Shown here: piece after piece, positions 1-6,020 of the stretch
Position numbering within the stretch: the stretch's first letter is position 1
Layout of the letters: every line of letters starts with the position of its first letter
Assembly (NCBI GenBank): GCA_019234745.1
Contig: JAFAKZ010000296.1
Coordinates: 1 to 6,852, forward strand
Length of the DNA: 6,852 bases
Source of the DNA: Burkholderiales bacterium
GTDB lineage: Bacteria > Pseudomonadota > Gammaproteobacteria > Burkholderiales > Chitinimonadaceae
Reading direction: 5' to 3'
Made by a program: the position numbers and the translations under genes
Notes under the pieces: model-generated
Told to the model about the DNA's origin: nothing
What the model saw: only the letters and a program-made list of their open reading frames with translations
Database searches by the model: none

Positions 1-1128
1 CTGATCGGGCTGCACGGAATGCGCGAGCGGGCCGGCGTCCTCCCTGAACTGCGCGGCGCGCAGCGCGCGCACGTCGGCGATCCGTTTCACCGCGCGGCTG
101 CCCCGGTCCATGGTGAACTCCTGGTCGCGGTAGACCGTCAGCCCCTCTTTGAGCGAGAGCTGGAACCAGTCGCGGCAGGTGACGCGGTTGCCCGTCCAGT
201 TATGGAAATACTCATGGGCGATCACGGCCTCGATGCCGTCGAAGTCCATGTCGGTGGCCGTATCGGGGCGCGCCAGCACGTACTTCGTATTGAAGATATT
301 GAGGCCCTTGTTCTCCATGGCGCCCATATTGAAGTCGCCCACGGCGACGATCATATAGGTGTCCAGGTCATACTCGAGGCCATAGCGCTGCTCGTCCCAC
401 TGCATGGACTTCTTGAGCGATTCCATGGCGTGGCCGCACTTGTCCAGGTCGTTCGGCTCCACCCAGATTTCCAGCGCCACGTCGCGGCCCGAGCGCGTCT
501 TGTACTTGTCGGCGAGCTTGGAGAGCTTGCCCGCGACCAGCGCGAATAGATAGGCCGGCTTCTTGAACGGGTCGACCCACTTCACCCAGTGCCGGTTGCG
601 GTCCAGCGTACCTTCGCCCACGCGGTTGCCATTGGACAGCAACACGGGCCAGTGTGCGCGGTCGGCGATGATGGTGGTGGTGAAGCGCGCCATCACATCC
701 GGGCGGTCCGGGTACCAGGTGATCTTGCGGAAGCCTTCCGCTTCGCACTGCGTGTAGAAGTTGCCGCCGGACCGGTACAGGCCGTTGAGGCTGGTGTTCT
801 TTTCCGGGTGGGTGATGGTCACGATCTCGACAATGGCGTTGTCGGCCACGCCCAGGACGGTCATCTCCTCGCCCGCGATCGTGTAGCGGCTGGCGTCCAG
901 CGCCTCGCCGTCGACCTTAATCGATTCCAATTCCAGCTCGCGGCCATGCAGCACCAGGGGCGCGCCCACAGCAGCGGCCGGGTTACGGTGCAGGACTAGG
1001 CGCGAGGACACGCGAGCGTAGGTTGATTCGAGTTCGAAGGTAAGGTCTACCTTGTCCACCAGGAAGGCGGGCGGCGTGTAATCCTTGAGCTGGATGGGTT
1101 GCGGTGCGGCGGCGTCGAGCTTGGACAT
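1..1128 (-). CDS. pepN: Aminopeptidase N, N-terminal part (runs off left edge)
   Basis: M1-family zinc metallo-aminopeptidase that removes N-terminal residues from peptides, normally in the cytoplasm, as a late step of protein turnover. The window holds the first 376 codons of a protein that is about 870-890 residues in the family; the end lies beyond base 1. Seen: the exopeptidase motif GAMEN at residues 269-273, the zinc motif HEYFH at 305-309 followed by NWTGNR, and the third zinc ligand Glu328 in LKEGLTVYRDQEF. His305, His309 and Glu328 sit at the same relative spacing as E. coli PepN His297, His301 and Glu320, each offset by 8. The frame is open throughout. The start at 1128 gives MSKLDAAAPQPIQLKDY, with a weak AAGAGA Shine-Dalgarno 6 bases upstream. 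It lies 77 bases downstream of the receiver-TPR gene on the same strand and has a candidate promoter of its own. Identification is firm. Confidence 0.97.
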   Translation of the reverse strand, partial: MSKLDAAAPQPIQLKDYTPPAFLVDKVDLTFELESTYARVSSRLVLHRNPAAAVGAPLVLHGRELELESIKVDGEALDASRYTIAGEEMTVLGVADNAIVEIVTITHPEKNTSLNGLYRSGGNFYTQCEAEGFRKITWYPDRPDVMARFTTTIIADRAHWPVLLSNGNRVGEGTLDRNRHWVKWVDPFKKPAYLFALVAGKLSKLADKYKTRSGRDVALEIWVEPNDLDKCGHAMESLKKSMQWDEQRYGLEYDLDTYMIVAVGDFNMGAMENKGLNIFNTKYVLARPDTATDMDFDGIEAVIAHEYFHNWTGNRVTCRDWFQLSLKEGLTVYRDQEFTMDRGSRAVKRIADVRALRAAQFREDAGPLAHSVQPDQ

Positions 1129-1195
1129 GAACGATCTCTTGCAGGAGGTGGGCGGCGTCGTCCTTGTGAGGCAACACCGACGGTGAAGGTCGCCG

Positions 1196-1201
1196 ATTAT
1201 A
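1196..1201 (-). promoter_or_regulatory. Candidate -10 box of a pepN promoter
   Basis: Read on the minus strand this is a perfect TATAAT, starting only 4 bases after the stop codon of the receiver-TPR gene and about 67 bases before the pepN ATG. It implies a start point near 1189 and a leader of about 60 bases. No good TTGACA-like -35 box lies 16-18 bases further upstream, and there is no TG extension, so its strength is uncertain. It would let pepN be expressed independently of the genes upstream. Confidence 0.45.
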
Positions 1202-1205
1202 GCGC

Positions 1206-2822
1206 TCAGGACGGGGGCGAGCCTACCGCTTCCGGGGGTGTCGCAAGGACGGTACGCAGGCGCTGCATCAGGTTCTCGTCCGGCGGCGTCATCATGGCAA
1301 GGCAGGTTTCTGCGTGCTGCTTGTACATATCGTCGTGGAGGGTCTGGAAGCCTTTGGCGGCAGCGTTGGCGGCAGCGGCGAGGAGACGGTTATTGAGCGT
1401 CTTGGTGCCTTCCGCTACCAGGCGGTCAGCGGCAGCCTCGACGTTCTGGTCCACCATCAGCTGGGCCGCCTCGTTCGCCACCTGGGCAATATGTTCGTTG
1501 GCCTGCGTGACGACCTCGGCGATCTTGGACCGCTGCGCGATGGGCTGCGTCAGCAGCTCGTGCGCATGGCGCCCCGTGGCGAAGCGCAGCGCAATCGGCC
1601 GTATCCACTGCGCCAGATTGGACGCGATGTCTTCCGCGTAGAGCTGGTTGATCACCTTGAGGTAGTCGAGCGCCAGCTCGAAGTTGAACTCCGGCGCATC
1701 CCAGTGTGCGGCCAGCTTGCGCATGATGTCGATGGCCGCGAGCGGCTCGCGCCGGGCGACGGACTCGGCCGCCAGTGCCAGGTCGCAATACCATCCGCCA
1801 CGCTGGCCCTGGTCGGTGTCGTCGTCGCCATCCCGTTTTGCCCGCACCTGCTTGAGCAGGCTGGCGGCGTCGGCCAGCTTGCCGCCTTCTACCTGTATCT
1901 GCATCAGGTGGAATAGCGAGCGGTAGTCGAGGTCGCTGGCCTTGCTGGCGAAGCGGGCGGCACGCGTCAGGTAGTCGCTGGCCCGCTCCATTTCGCCCAG
2001 GCTGTAGCACAGCTGGCCCGCCAGCTGCAGGCGCTTGATGCTGCCCGGCGTGATCTTGACGGCCTGTTCCGTGATGTCGAGTGCCTCGGCGTAGCGCTCG
2101 TCGCTGATATAGAGTTCGGTAAGCTGGTTGTAGACGGGCAGGTAGCGCAGGTGCTGGGCGATCAGGTCCTTCATGGCCGCCTCCGCCGCCGCCTTGTCGC
2201 CCTGCTTGATCGCCACCTTGGCTAGCCCCAGCTTTGCCCAGGCAGGGTTGCGCGTCTCCAGGATGCGCTTGAACATGGCGGCCGCCTCGTCATAGCGCTT
2301 GAGCTTGTAGAGGGTGTTGGCCGCAACGCGGACCACATCGGCCAGATAAGGCGTCTTCTGCGCCATCATGCGCTGGGCGTTCTTGAGCGCGCCAGCGTAG
2401 TCCTGATGCGCCAGCGCGTCGTAGATATCGCTCATCGCCTGGCGCCGCTGGAAGCACTTCTCGATGCGATCCGCCAGGTCGCCCGCCTGCACGGGCTTGA
2501 GCATATAGTCGTCGGGTGTTTCTTCCGCTACGCCGATGACGCGCGAGTAGCTGGCTTCCGACGTCACCATGATGAAGATGGTGGTGGGGGGCAGCTTGTG
2601 CTTGGCGCGCATGTCTTCCAGCAGATCATGCCCCGTCTCTTCCGTGCCGAAGTGGTATTCGCACAGCACGATGTCGTAGCGGCTGTCGAGCAGGCGGCGG
2701 CGCGCCTCTGATACGGTGGAGGCAGTGTCCACGCGCCCGATGTCGAAGCTCTGCAGGATAGCGCGCAGCGAGAGCCGAACGGTGGAAGTGGGGTCCGCCA
2801 CCAAGGCAGACGTCGTCGACAT
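1206..2822 (-). CDS. Receiver-domain protein with TPR repeats, degenerate phosphorylation site
   Basis: A 538-residue soluble protein. Residues 5-125 form a CheY-like receiver domain and residues from about 130 to 290 are TPR-type helical hairpins (for example around YDEAAAMFKRIL, and YAEALDITEQAVKITP). The rest, to 538, is helical and Ala-rich, probably further degenerate TPRs. There is no DNA-binding, GGDEF, EAL or kinase domain, so output is probably by protein-protein contact. Compared with CheY, the switch residues Thr87 and Lys109 (in LKPV) are kept. However, the phosphoacceptor Asp is Glu55 (CEYHFG; codon GAA at 2658-2660), and the acidic pair reads Asp10-Pro11. A canonical phosphorelay is therefore doubtful; Glu may lock it in an active-like state. 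The ATG at 2822 has GAGAG 6 bases upstream. It lies 47 bases after rraA and 77 before pepN, all on one strand. Partner kinase and biological role are unknown; no symbol is given. Confidence 0.92.
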   Translation of the reverse strand: MSTTSALVADPTSTVRLSLRAILQSFDIGRVDTASTVSEARRRLLDSRYDIVLCEYHFGTEETGHDLLEDMRAKHKLPPTTIFIMVTSEASYSRVIGVAEETPDDYMLKPVQAGDLADRIEKCFQRRQAMSDIYDALAHQDYAGALKNAQRMMAQKTPYLADVVRVAANTLYKLKRYDEAAAMFKRILETRNPAWAKLGLAKVAIKQGDKAAAEAAMKDLIAQHLRYLPVYNQLTELYISDERYAEALDITEQAVKITPGSIKRLQLAGQLCYSLGEMERASDYLTRAARFASKASDLDYRSLFHLMQIQVEGGKLADAASLLKQVRAKRDGDDDTDQGQRGGWYCDLALAAESVARREPLAAIDIMRKLAAHWDAPEFNFELALDYLKVINQLYAEDIASNLAQWIRPIALRFATGRHAHELLTQPIAQRSKIAEVVTQANEHIAQVANEAAQLMVDQNVEAAADRLVAEGTKTLNNRLLAAAANAAAKGFQTLHDDMYKQHAETCLAMMTPPDENLMQRLRTVLATPPEAVGSPPS

Positions 2823-2869
2823 GACTTGCTCTCAGCGTGTTTCTAGTTTGATGGTTGTTGCGACAGCGT

Positions 2870-3349
2870 TCAGACCAGTGGCTCCGGCGTCACGACGATG
2901 CCGTCCTCATCGGCATACAGCCAGTGGCCCGGCGTAAAGCAGGCACCGGCGAAATGCAGTTTCAGGTCGCGAGCACCTTCGCCGCTCTTCACGCTCTTGC
3001 GCGGGTGGGTGGCGATGGCACGTACGCCCAGGTCCAGCGCATTGAGCTCGGCCGCGTCGCGCACGCAGCCCCATACCACGATGCCGGACCAGCCCTGCTG
3101 CACGGCGAGCTCGCCCAGTTGGCCGCCGACCAGGGCGCAGCGCAGGCTGCCGCCGCCGTCCACCACCAACACGCGGCCGTGGCCCGCCGTTTCAATGGCG
3201 GCGCGCACGAGCGTGTTGTCCTCGTACACCTTGACCGTGGCGATGGGGCCAGCGAAATGCGTGCGCTGACCGAAATGCTTGAAGATCGGATCGGCCACCA
3301 TGACGCGGTCGCCGTGGTGGTCGCAGAGGTCGGCTGTATGGAAACTCAT
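2870..3349 (-). CDS. rraA: RraA family protein (RNase E regulator / HMG-aldolase-like)
   Basis: A 159-residue protein of the RraA family. Members either bind RNase E and inhibit it (E. coli RraA) or act as divalent-metal class II aldolases that cleave 4-hydroxy-4-methyl-2-oxoglutarate to pyruvate. Seen: the N-terminus FHTADLCD, then GRVLVVDGGGSLRCALV at 58-74, GWSGIVVWGCVRD ending in Arg97-Asp98, and HWLYADEDGIVV near the end, all as in full-length proteobacterial RraA (about 160 residues). The aldolase signature Asp-X20-Arg-Asp, as I recall it, keeps Arg97 and Asp98 here, but the first position is Gly76 (codon GGC at 3122-3124). Enzymatic activity is therefore uncertain. The ATG at 3349 is chosen over an upstream GTG at 3376 because it matches the family N-terminus and has AAGGGA 8 bases upstream. 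Older annotations call this family MenG, which is wrong. The gene follows a terminator, so it likely starts its own transcript. Confidence 0.93.
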   Translation of the reverse strand: MSFHTADLCDHHGDRVMVADPIFKHFGQRTHFAGPIATVKVYEDNTLVRAAIETAGHGRVLVVDGGGSLRCALVGGQLGELAVQQGWSGIVVWGCVRDAAELNALDLGVRAIATHPRKSVKSGEGARDLKLHFAGACFTPGHWLYADEDGIVVTPEPLV

Positions 3350-3357
3350 GCTTGCTA

Positions 3358-3363
3358 TCCCTT
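3358..3363 (-). promoter_or_regulatory. Shine-Dalgarno of rraA
   Basis: On the minus strand this reads AAGGGA, 8 bases before the ATG at 3349. It decides the start in favour of MSFHTADL over the longer reading from the GTG at 3376. Confidence 0.7.
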
Positions 3364-3391
3364 GTGTCGGTTGCACTGCTTCGAGACTAGC

Positions 3392-3416
3392 AAAAAGGGA
3401 GGCGTCTAGCCTCCCT
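3392..3416 (-). terminator. Intrinsic terminator of bamE-dapB
   Basis: Perfect inverted repeat: GGGAGGC at 3397-3403 and GCCTCCC at 3409-3415 with a 5-base loop. An A-T pair at 3396/3416 extends the stem to 8 bp. On the minus strand the hairpin is followed directly by TTTTT (3396-3392), the classical rho-independent layout, 29 bases after the dapB stop codon. It has no T run on the plus strand, so it acts on minus-strand transcripts and separates dapB from rraA. Confidence 0.9.
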
Positions 3417-3444
3417 AATTGCGCATGAATGTGGCGTTAAATGC

Positions 3445-4263
3445 CTAACGAAGTTCCAAGACGTCCTGCATGTCGTACAAACCCTTACGCTTGCCGTCCT
3501 GCAGCCAGCGGGCGGCGCGCAGTGCGCCCTGGGCAAATGTCGCGCGCGAGCTGGCCGTGTGGCTGATCTCTACACGCTCGCCCAGGCCCATGAACATGAC
3601 GGTATGGTCGCCCACCACGTCGCCGCCACGCACAGTGGCGAATCCGATGGTGGATGGGTCGCGCTCGCCCGTCACCCCTTCACGGCCGTACACGGCGCAG
3701 TCGGCCAGGTCGCGGCCCAGCGTCTCTGCGACGACCTCGCCCATGCGCAGGGCCGTACCGGAGGGCGCGTCCACCTTGTGGCGGTGGTGCGCTTCCACGA
3801 TTTCGATGTCGTAGCCGGTGGCGAGGATGCGGGCGGCCGTTTCCAGCAGCTTGAAGGTGAGGTTCACGCCCACACTCATATTAGGGGCGAACACGACGCC
3901 GATGTCCTCGCCCGCTTCGCGTAGGGCAGTCTTGCCCGCCTCATCGAAGCCCGTGGTACCGACGACAATGTTCACGCCGAGTTTCCGACAGGCGGCAAGG
4001 TGGTACAGGGTGCTTTCCGGGCGGGTGAAGTCGATCAGTACGTCCGCGTTCCCCAGCACCGCCTCGATATCGCTGCTCACCAGGGTGCCCGTGATGCGGC
4101 CGGCCACCACGCCGGCATCCTGGCCCAGCATGGCGGAACCTGCGCGACCCAGTGCGGCGCTCAGGCGACAGTCGTCGGCACCAAGCACCGCCTCGACCAG
4201 TACGCGACCCATGCGGCCGGAAATACCGGCCAGCGCGATGCGAAGCGGCTTGGACTCGCTCAT
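3445..4263 (-). CDS. dapB: 4-hydroxy-tetrahydrodipicolinate reductase (DapB)
   Basis: Cytoplasmic NAD(P)H-dependent reductase of the diaminopimelate/lysine pathway. It reduces the unstable product of DapA to tetrahydrodipicolinate, feeding peptidoglycan and lysine synthesis. At 272 residues it is nearly the same length as E. coli DapB (273). Seen: the Rossmann nucleotide-binding motif GISGRMGR at 13-20, GTTGF at 102-106, the active-site signature EAHHRHKVDAPSGTAL at 157-172 with catalytic His159 and Lys163 (same numbers as in E. coli), and GFATVRGGDVVGDH at 207-220. The ATG overlaps the bamE stop codon by 4 bases (ATGA), so its translation is probably coupled to bamE. There is no room for a separate promoter outside bamE coding sequence. 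A strong intrinsic terminator lies 29 bases beyond the stop. Identification is secure. Confidence 0.98.
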   Translation of the reverse strand: MSESKPLRIALAGISGRMGRVLVEAVLGADDCRLSAALGRAGSAMLGQDAGVVAGRITGTLVSSDIEAVLGNADVLIDFTRPESTLYHLAACRKLGVNIVVGTTGFDEAGKTALREAGEDIGVVFAPNMSVGVNLTFKLLETAARILATGYDIEIVEAHHRHKVDAPSGTALRMGEVVAETLGRDLADCAVYGREGVTGERDPSTIGFATVRGGDVVGDHTVMFMGLGERVEISHTASSRATFAQGALRAARWLQDGKRKGLYDMQDVLELR

Positions 4264-4667
4264 TCGCTGCCGCCTTCTGCCCTCTTGCGGCGCGCTTCCT
4301 CGGCCTTGGCGGCAGCGCGCGGATCTTCCGGCGCCAGCTCGGCCACGCGGGCGCGTTCCGGCAGCGTATCGCCACCCATGCCCACCACGCGGTCTTCCTC
4401 GAACAGCACGTGGTAGCGCTTGTCCTGCTTCAGGCTGCCGCCGCGGCTGTCATAGTAGATATAGTCCCAGCGGTTCTTGTGGAACTCGTCGGCCAGGAGT
4501 GGCGTACCGAGCACGTAACGTACCTGGGCATGGGTCATGCCGAGCTTGATCTTGGCCGTCAGGTCCGCCGTGATGGCATTGCCCTGCGGGACATCGAGCT
4601 TATAGGGGGTCAGGTAGCTGCAGCCGGTGAGCGTTGCCAGCAAAAAAGCGGTCGACAGTGTGCGCAT
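4260..4667 (-). CDS. bamE: Outer membrane assembly lipoprotein BamE (SmpA/OmlA)
   Basis: Small lipoprotein subunit of the BAM complex, which folds and inserts beta-barrel proteins into the outer membrane; it would sit on the periplasmic face of that membrane. The 135-residue reading from the ATG at 4667 starts with a short lipoprotein signal, MRTLSTAFLLATLTGC. The lipobox is LTGC and Cys16 is the lipidated residue. The next position is Ser, fitting export to the outer membrane. The BamE fold follows: SYLTPYKLDVPQGN, then KLGMTHAQVRYVLGTP at 41-56 and NRWDYIYY at 65-72. The tail from about 113 is an Arg/Glu/Ala-rich charged extension. The start is uncertain: the ATG has no Shine-Dalgarno, while an in-frame TTG at 4709 (149 residues, Cys30) has AAGGA 12 bases upstream. 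bamE overlaps dapB by 4 bases and is divergent from fur, an arrangement known from Pseudomonas (omlA-fur). Confidence 0.93.
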   Translation of the reverse strand: MRTLSTAFLLATLTGCSYLTPYKLDVPQGNAITADLTAKIKLGMTHAQVRYVLGTPLLADEFHKNRWDYIYYDSRGGSLKQDKRYHVLFEEDRVVGMGGDTLPERARVAELAPEDPRAAAKAEEARRKRAEGGSE

Positions 4668-4709
4668 GAGACGAATGAAAGAGTGAATCCGGGTGAAGAG
4701 ACTGCTCAA

Positions 4710-4848
4710 GTAATCAGAGATTCCTTAAGACAGCGGAAAGTGCCGTATCATAGCTGCGAACCTATCCTGGAACCAGCCCAGGGTTGACGGTAAATGCCGG
4801 CCGTGTACGGCAGGGCGCGTCAATCCTCGATTAGACCGAATCCGACCC
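4710..4848. promoter_or_regulatory. Divergent bamE / fur promoter region
   Basis: Intergenic region that must drive bamE-dapB leftward and fur-aat-bpt rightward. On the minus strand TATGAT at 4747-4752 is a good -10 box (5 of 6) for bamE. The same bases read TATCAT (4746-4751) on the plus strand, also 5 of 6, as a possible -10 for fur, with a poor TTAAGA (4725-4730) only 15 bases upstream. A second plus-strand option is TTGACG at 4784-4789, but no good -10 follows it. The two -10 boxes would overlap almost completely, so the promoters could compete. I see no convincing 19-base Fur box and no good Shine-Dalgarno before the fur ATG. Confidence 0.45.
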
Positions 4849-5301
4849 ATGAGCAAAGCGAGCGAACTGAAGGACGCCGGCCTCAAGGCCACCGGCCCGC
4901 GACTGAAAATCCTGAACCTGTTCGAGACGACGGGGCAGCGCCATTTGACGGCGGAAGATGTGTATCGGCTGCTGCTGGACGAGCAGGAAGACGTGGGCCT
5001 GGCTACCGTCTACCGGGTGCTGACCCAGTTCGAACAGGCGGGGCTGCTCGTGCGCCACCACTTCGAGACGGGCAAGGCTGTGTTCGAATTGAACCAGGGC
5101 GGCCACCATGACCACCTGGTGTGCGTGAAGTGCGGCAAGGTGGAGGAGTTCTTCGACGCGCAGATCGAAAAGCGGCAGGACGCCATTGCCAAGGAGCACG
5201 GCTTTCTGATCCAGGATCACGCCATGTATATCTACGGCATCTGCCATGACTGCCAGGCTCGCCTGAGCGGCAAGGTCCGGGGGCTCCAGGAGCATCGGTG
5301 A
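4849..5301 (+). CDS. fur: Ferric uptake regulator Fur
   Basis: Iron-responsive transcription factor. With Fe(II) bound, the dimer represses iron-uptake genes. The protein is 150 residues, typical of the family. The N-terminal winged helix spans about 1-83, with the recognition region VGLATVYRVLTQFEQAGL at 49-66. The C-terminal metal and dimer domain follows. Metal-site features seen: His32, Glu80, the cluster HHDH at 86-89 and CVKC (Cys92, Cys95), His124 in QDHAMYIYG, and CHDC (Cys132, Cys135), so the structural Cys4 zinc site is complete. This fits Fur proper rather than Zur, Mur or PerR, though sequence reading alone cannot exclude metal-specificity shifts. The ATG at 4849 gives MSKASELKDAGLKATGPRLK, the standard N-terminus, but it has no Shine-Dalgarno. 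Its stop overlaps the aat GTG start by 4 bases, so fur is probably the first gene of a fur-aat-bpt transcript. Confidence 0.97.
   Translation: MSKASELKDAGLKATGPRLKILNLFETTGQRHLTAEDVYRLLLDEQEDVGLATVYRVLTQFEQAGLLVRHHFETGKAVFELNQGGHHDHLVCVKCGKVEEFFDAQIEKRQDAIAKEHGFLIQDHAMYIYGICHDCQARLSGKVRGLQEHR
5288..5292 (+). promoter_or_regulatory. Shine-Dalgarno of aat inside the end of fur
   Basis: AGGAG within the last codons of fur, 5 bases before the GTG at 5298. It fixes that GTG as the aat start and allows re-initiation by ribosomes finishing fur. Confidence 0.8.
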
Positions 5302-6020
5302 TACCGTGGCTGGGCCGTGCCCTGACGTTCCCGCCGCTGGAAAAGGCGTTGCGCGAGCCGAACGGCCTGCTGGCCGCCGGTGGTGACCTGTCGCTCGATC
5401 GGGTGCTGTTGGCCTACCGCAACGGCATTTTCCCGTGGTTTGCGGCGGGTGAGCCCATCCTGTGGTGGAGCCCCGACCCGCGCATGGTGCTGATGCCGGA
5501 CGAGCTGCATGTGCACCGCTCGCTTGAGAAGACGCTACGCAACAAGCCGTACGAGATTCGCTTCGATACGGCGTTCGGGCAGGTTATTCGCGCCTGCGCG
5601 AATGTGCCGAGGCCGGGGCAGGACGGCACCTGGATTGGTGACGAGATGGTGATCGCCTATGGCAAGCTGCACGCGCGCGGTTGGGCCCATTCGGCCGAAT
5701 GCTGGCTCGATGGAGAACTGGCCGGAGGCTTGTACGGCATCGCAATTGGTCGTATGTTCTTTGGAGAGTCCATGTTCGCGCATCGGCCCGATGCGTCCAA
5801 GCTGGCCTTCGTGCACTTGGTACGCTGGCTGAAAGCGCAGGGCTACGGCATGATCGACTGCCAGATGCGTACGGACCATCTGGCCCGCTTCGGGGCCTAT
5901 GAGATTCCGCGCGCCGAATTCCTGGCGCGCATGCAGTCGTTGTGCGAGGTACCAGTCGCGCCTGGGCGCTGGGATTACCGGTTCGTCCAGGCAGGGCTTG
6001 GTCGAGGAGAAGCTGCTTGA
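5298..6020 (+). CDS. aat: Leucyl/phenylalanyl-tRNA-protein transferase (Aat)
   Basis: Cytoplasmic transferase that moves Leu (or Phe) from charged tRNA to the N-terminal Lys or Arg of a protein, creating a primary N-degron recognised by ClpS and degraded by ClpAP. The 240-residue length matches the family (E. coli 234). Seen: LTFPPLEKALREPNGLLAAGGDL at 9-31, NGIFPWF at 42-48, WWSPDPR at 56-62, RSLEKTLR at 74-81, DGTWI at 109-113, HSAECW at 131-136, GGLYGIAIGRMFFGESMF at 143-160, and IDCQM at 186-190. Glu157, Asp187 and Gln189 correspond to the catalytic-pocket residues Glu156, Asp186 and Gln188 of the E. coli enzyme. The start is GTG, overlapping the fur stop (GTGA), with AGGAG 5 bases upstream. 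The stop in turn overlaps the bpt TTG start. Identification is firm. Confidence 0.97.
   Translation: MIPWLGRALTFPPLEKALREPNGLLAAGGDLSLDRVLLAYRNGIFPWFAAGEPILWWSPDPRMVLMPDELHVHRSLEKTLRNKPYEIRFDTAFGQVIRACANVPRPGQDGTWIGDEMVIAYGKLHARGWAHSAECWLDGELAGGLYGIAIGRMFFGESMFAHRPDASKLAFVHLVRWLKAQGYGMIDCQMRTDHLARFGAYEIPRAEFLARMQSLCEVPVAPGRWDYRFVQAGLGRGEAA
6004..6009 (+). promoter_or_regulatory. Shine-Dalgarno of bpt inside the end of aat
   Basis: GAGGAG lies 7 bases before the TTG at 6017. It selects this TTG over the ATG at 5942, which is in frame but lies deep inside aat and would add 25 residues unlike the family. Confidence 0.8.

Noticed and set aside
19..549. Long plus-strand open frame opposite pepN
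   Set aside because: The minus strand here encodes clear PepN motifs (GAMEN, HEYFH). The plus frame is the usual GC-rich antisense shadow and its translation matches no family I recognise.
1314..1916. 200-codon plus-strand frame, and a 194-codon minus frame, inside the receiver-TPR gene
   Set aside because: Both are shadows of a coherent TPR coding frame. Their compositions (Arg/Gly/Pro-rich, or reverse-complement Leu/Val/His-rich) are typical of out-of-frame GC-rich DNA.
3350..3376. Longer rraA reading from the GTG at 3376
   Set aside because: The added residues MQPTQGIAS are not part of the family N-terminus, and the AAGGGA site favours the ATG at 3349.
4710..4848. Fur box for self-regulation of fur
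   Set aside because: I looked for a GATAATGATAATCATTATC-like palindrome and found none convincing; only isolated short matches such as TATCATA.
5942..6016. Longer bpt reading from the ATG at 5942
   Set aside because: The extra 25 residues are the aat frame read out of register. Family similarity begins after the TTG at 6017, which has GAGGAG at ideal spacing.
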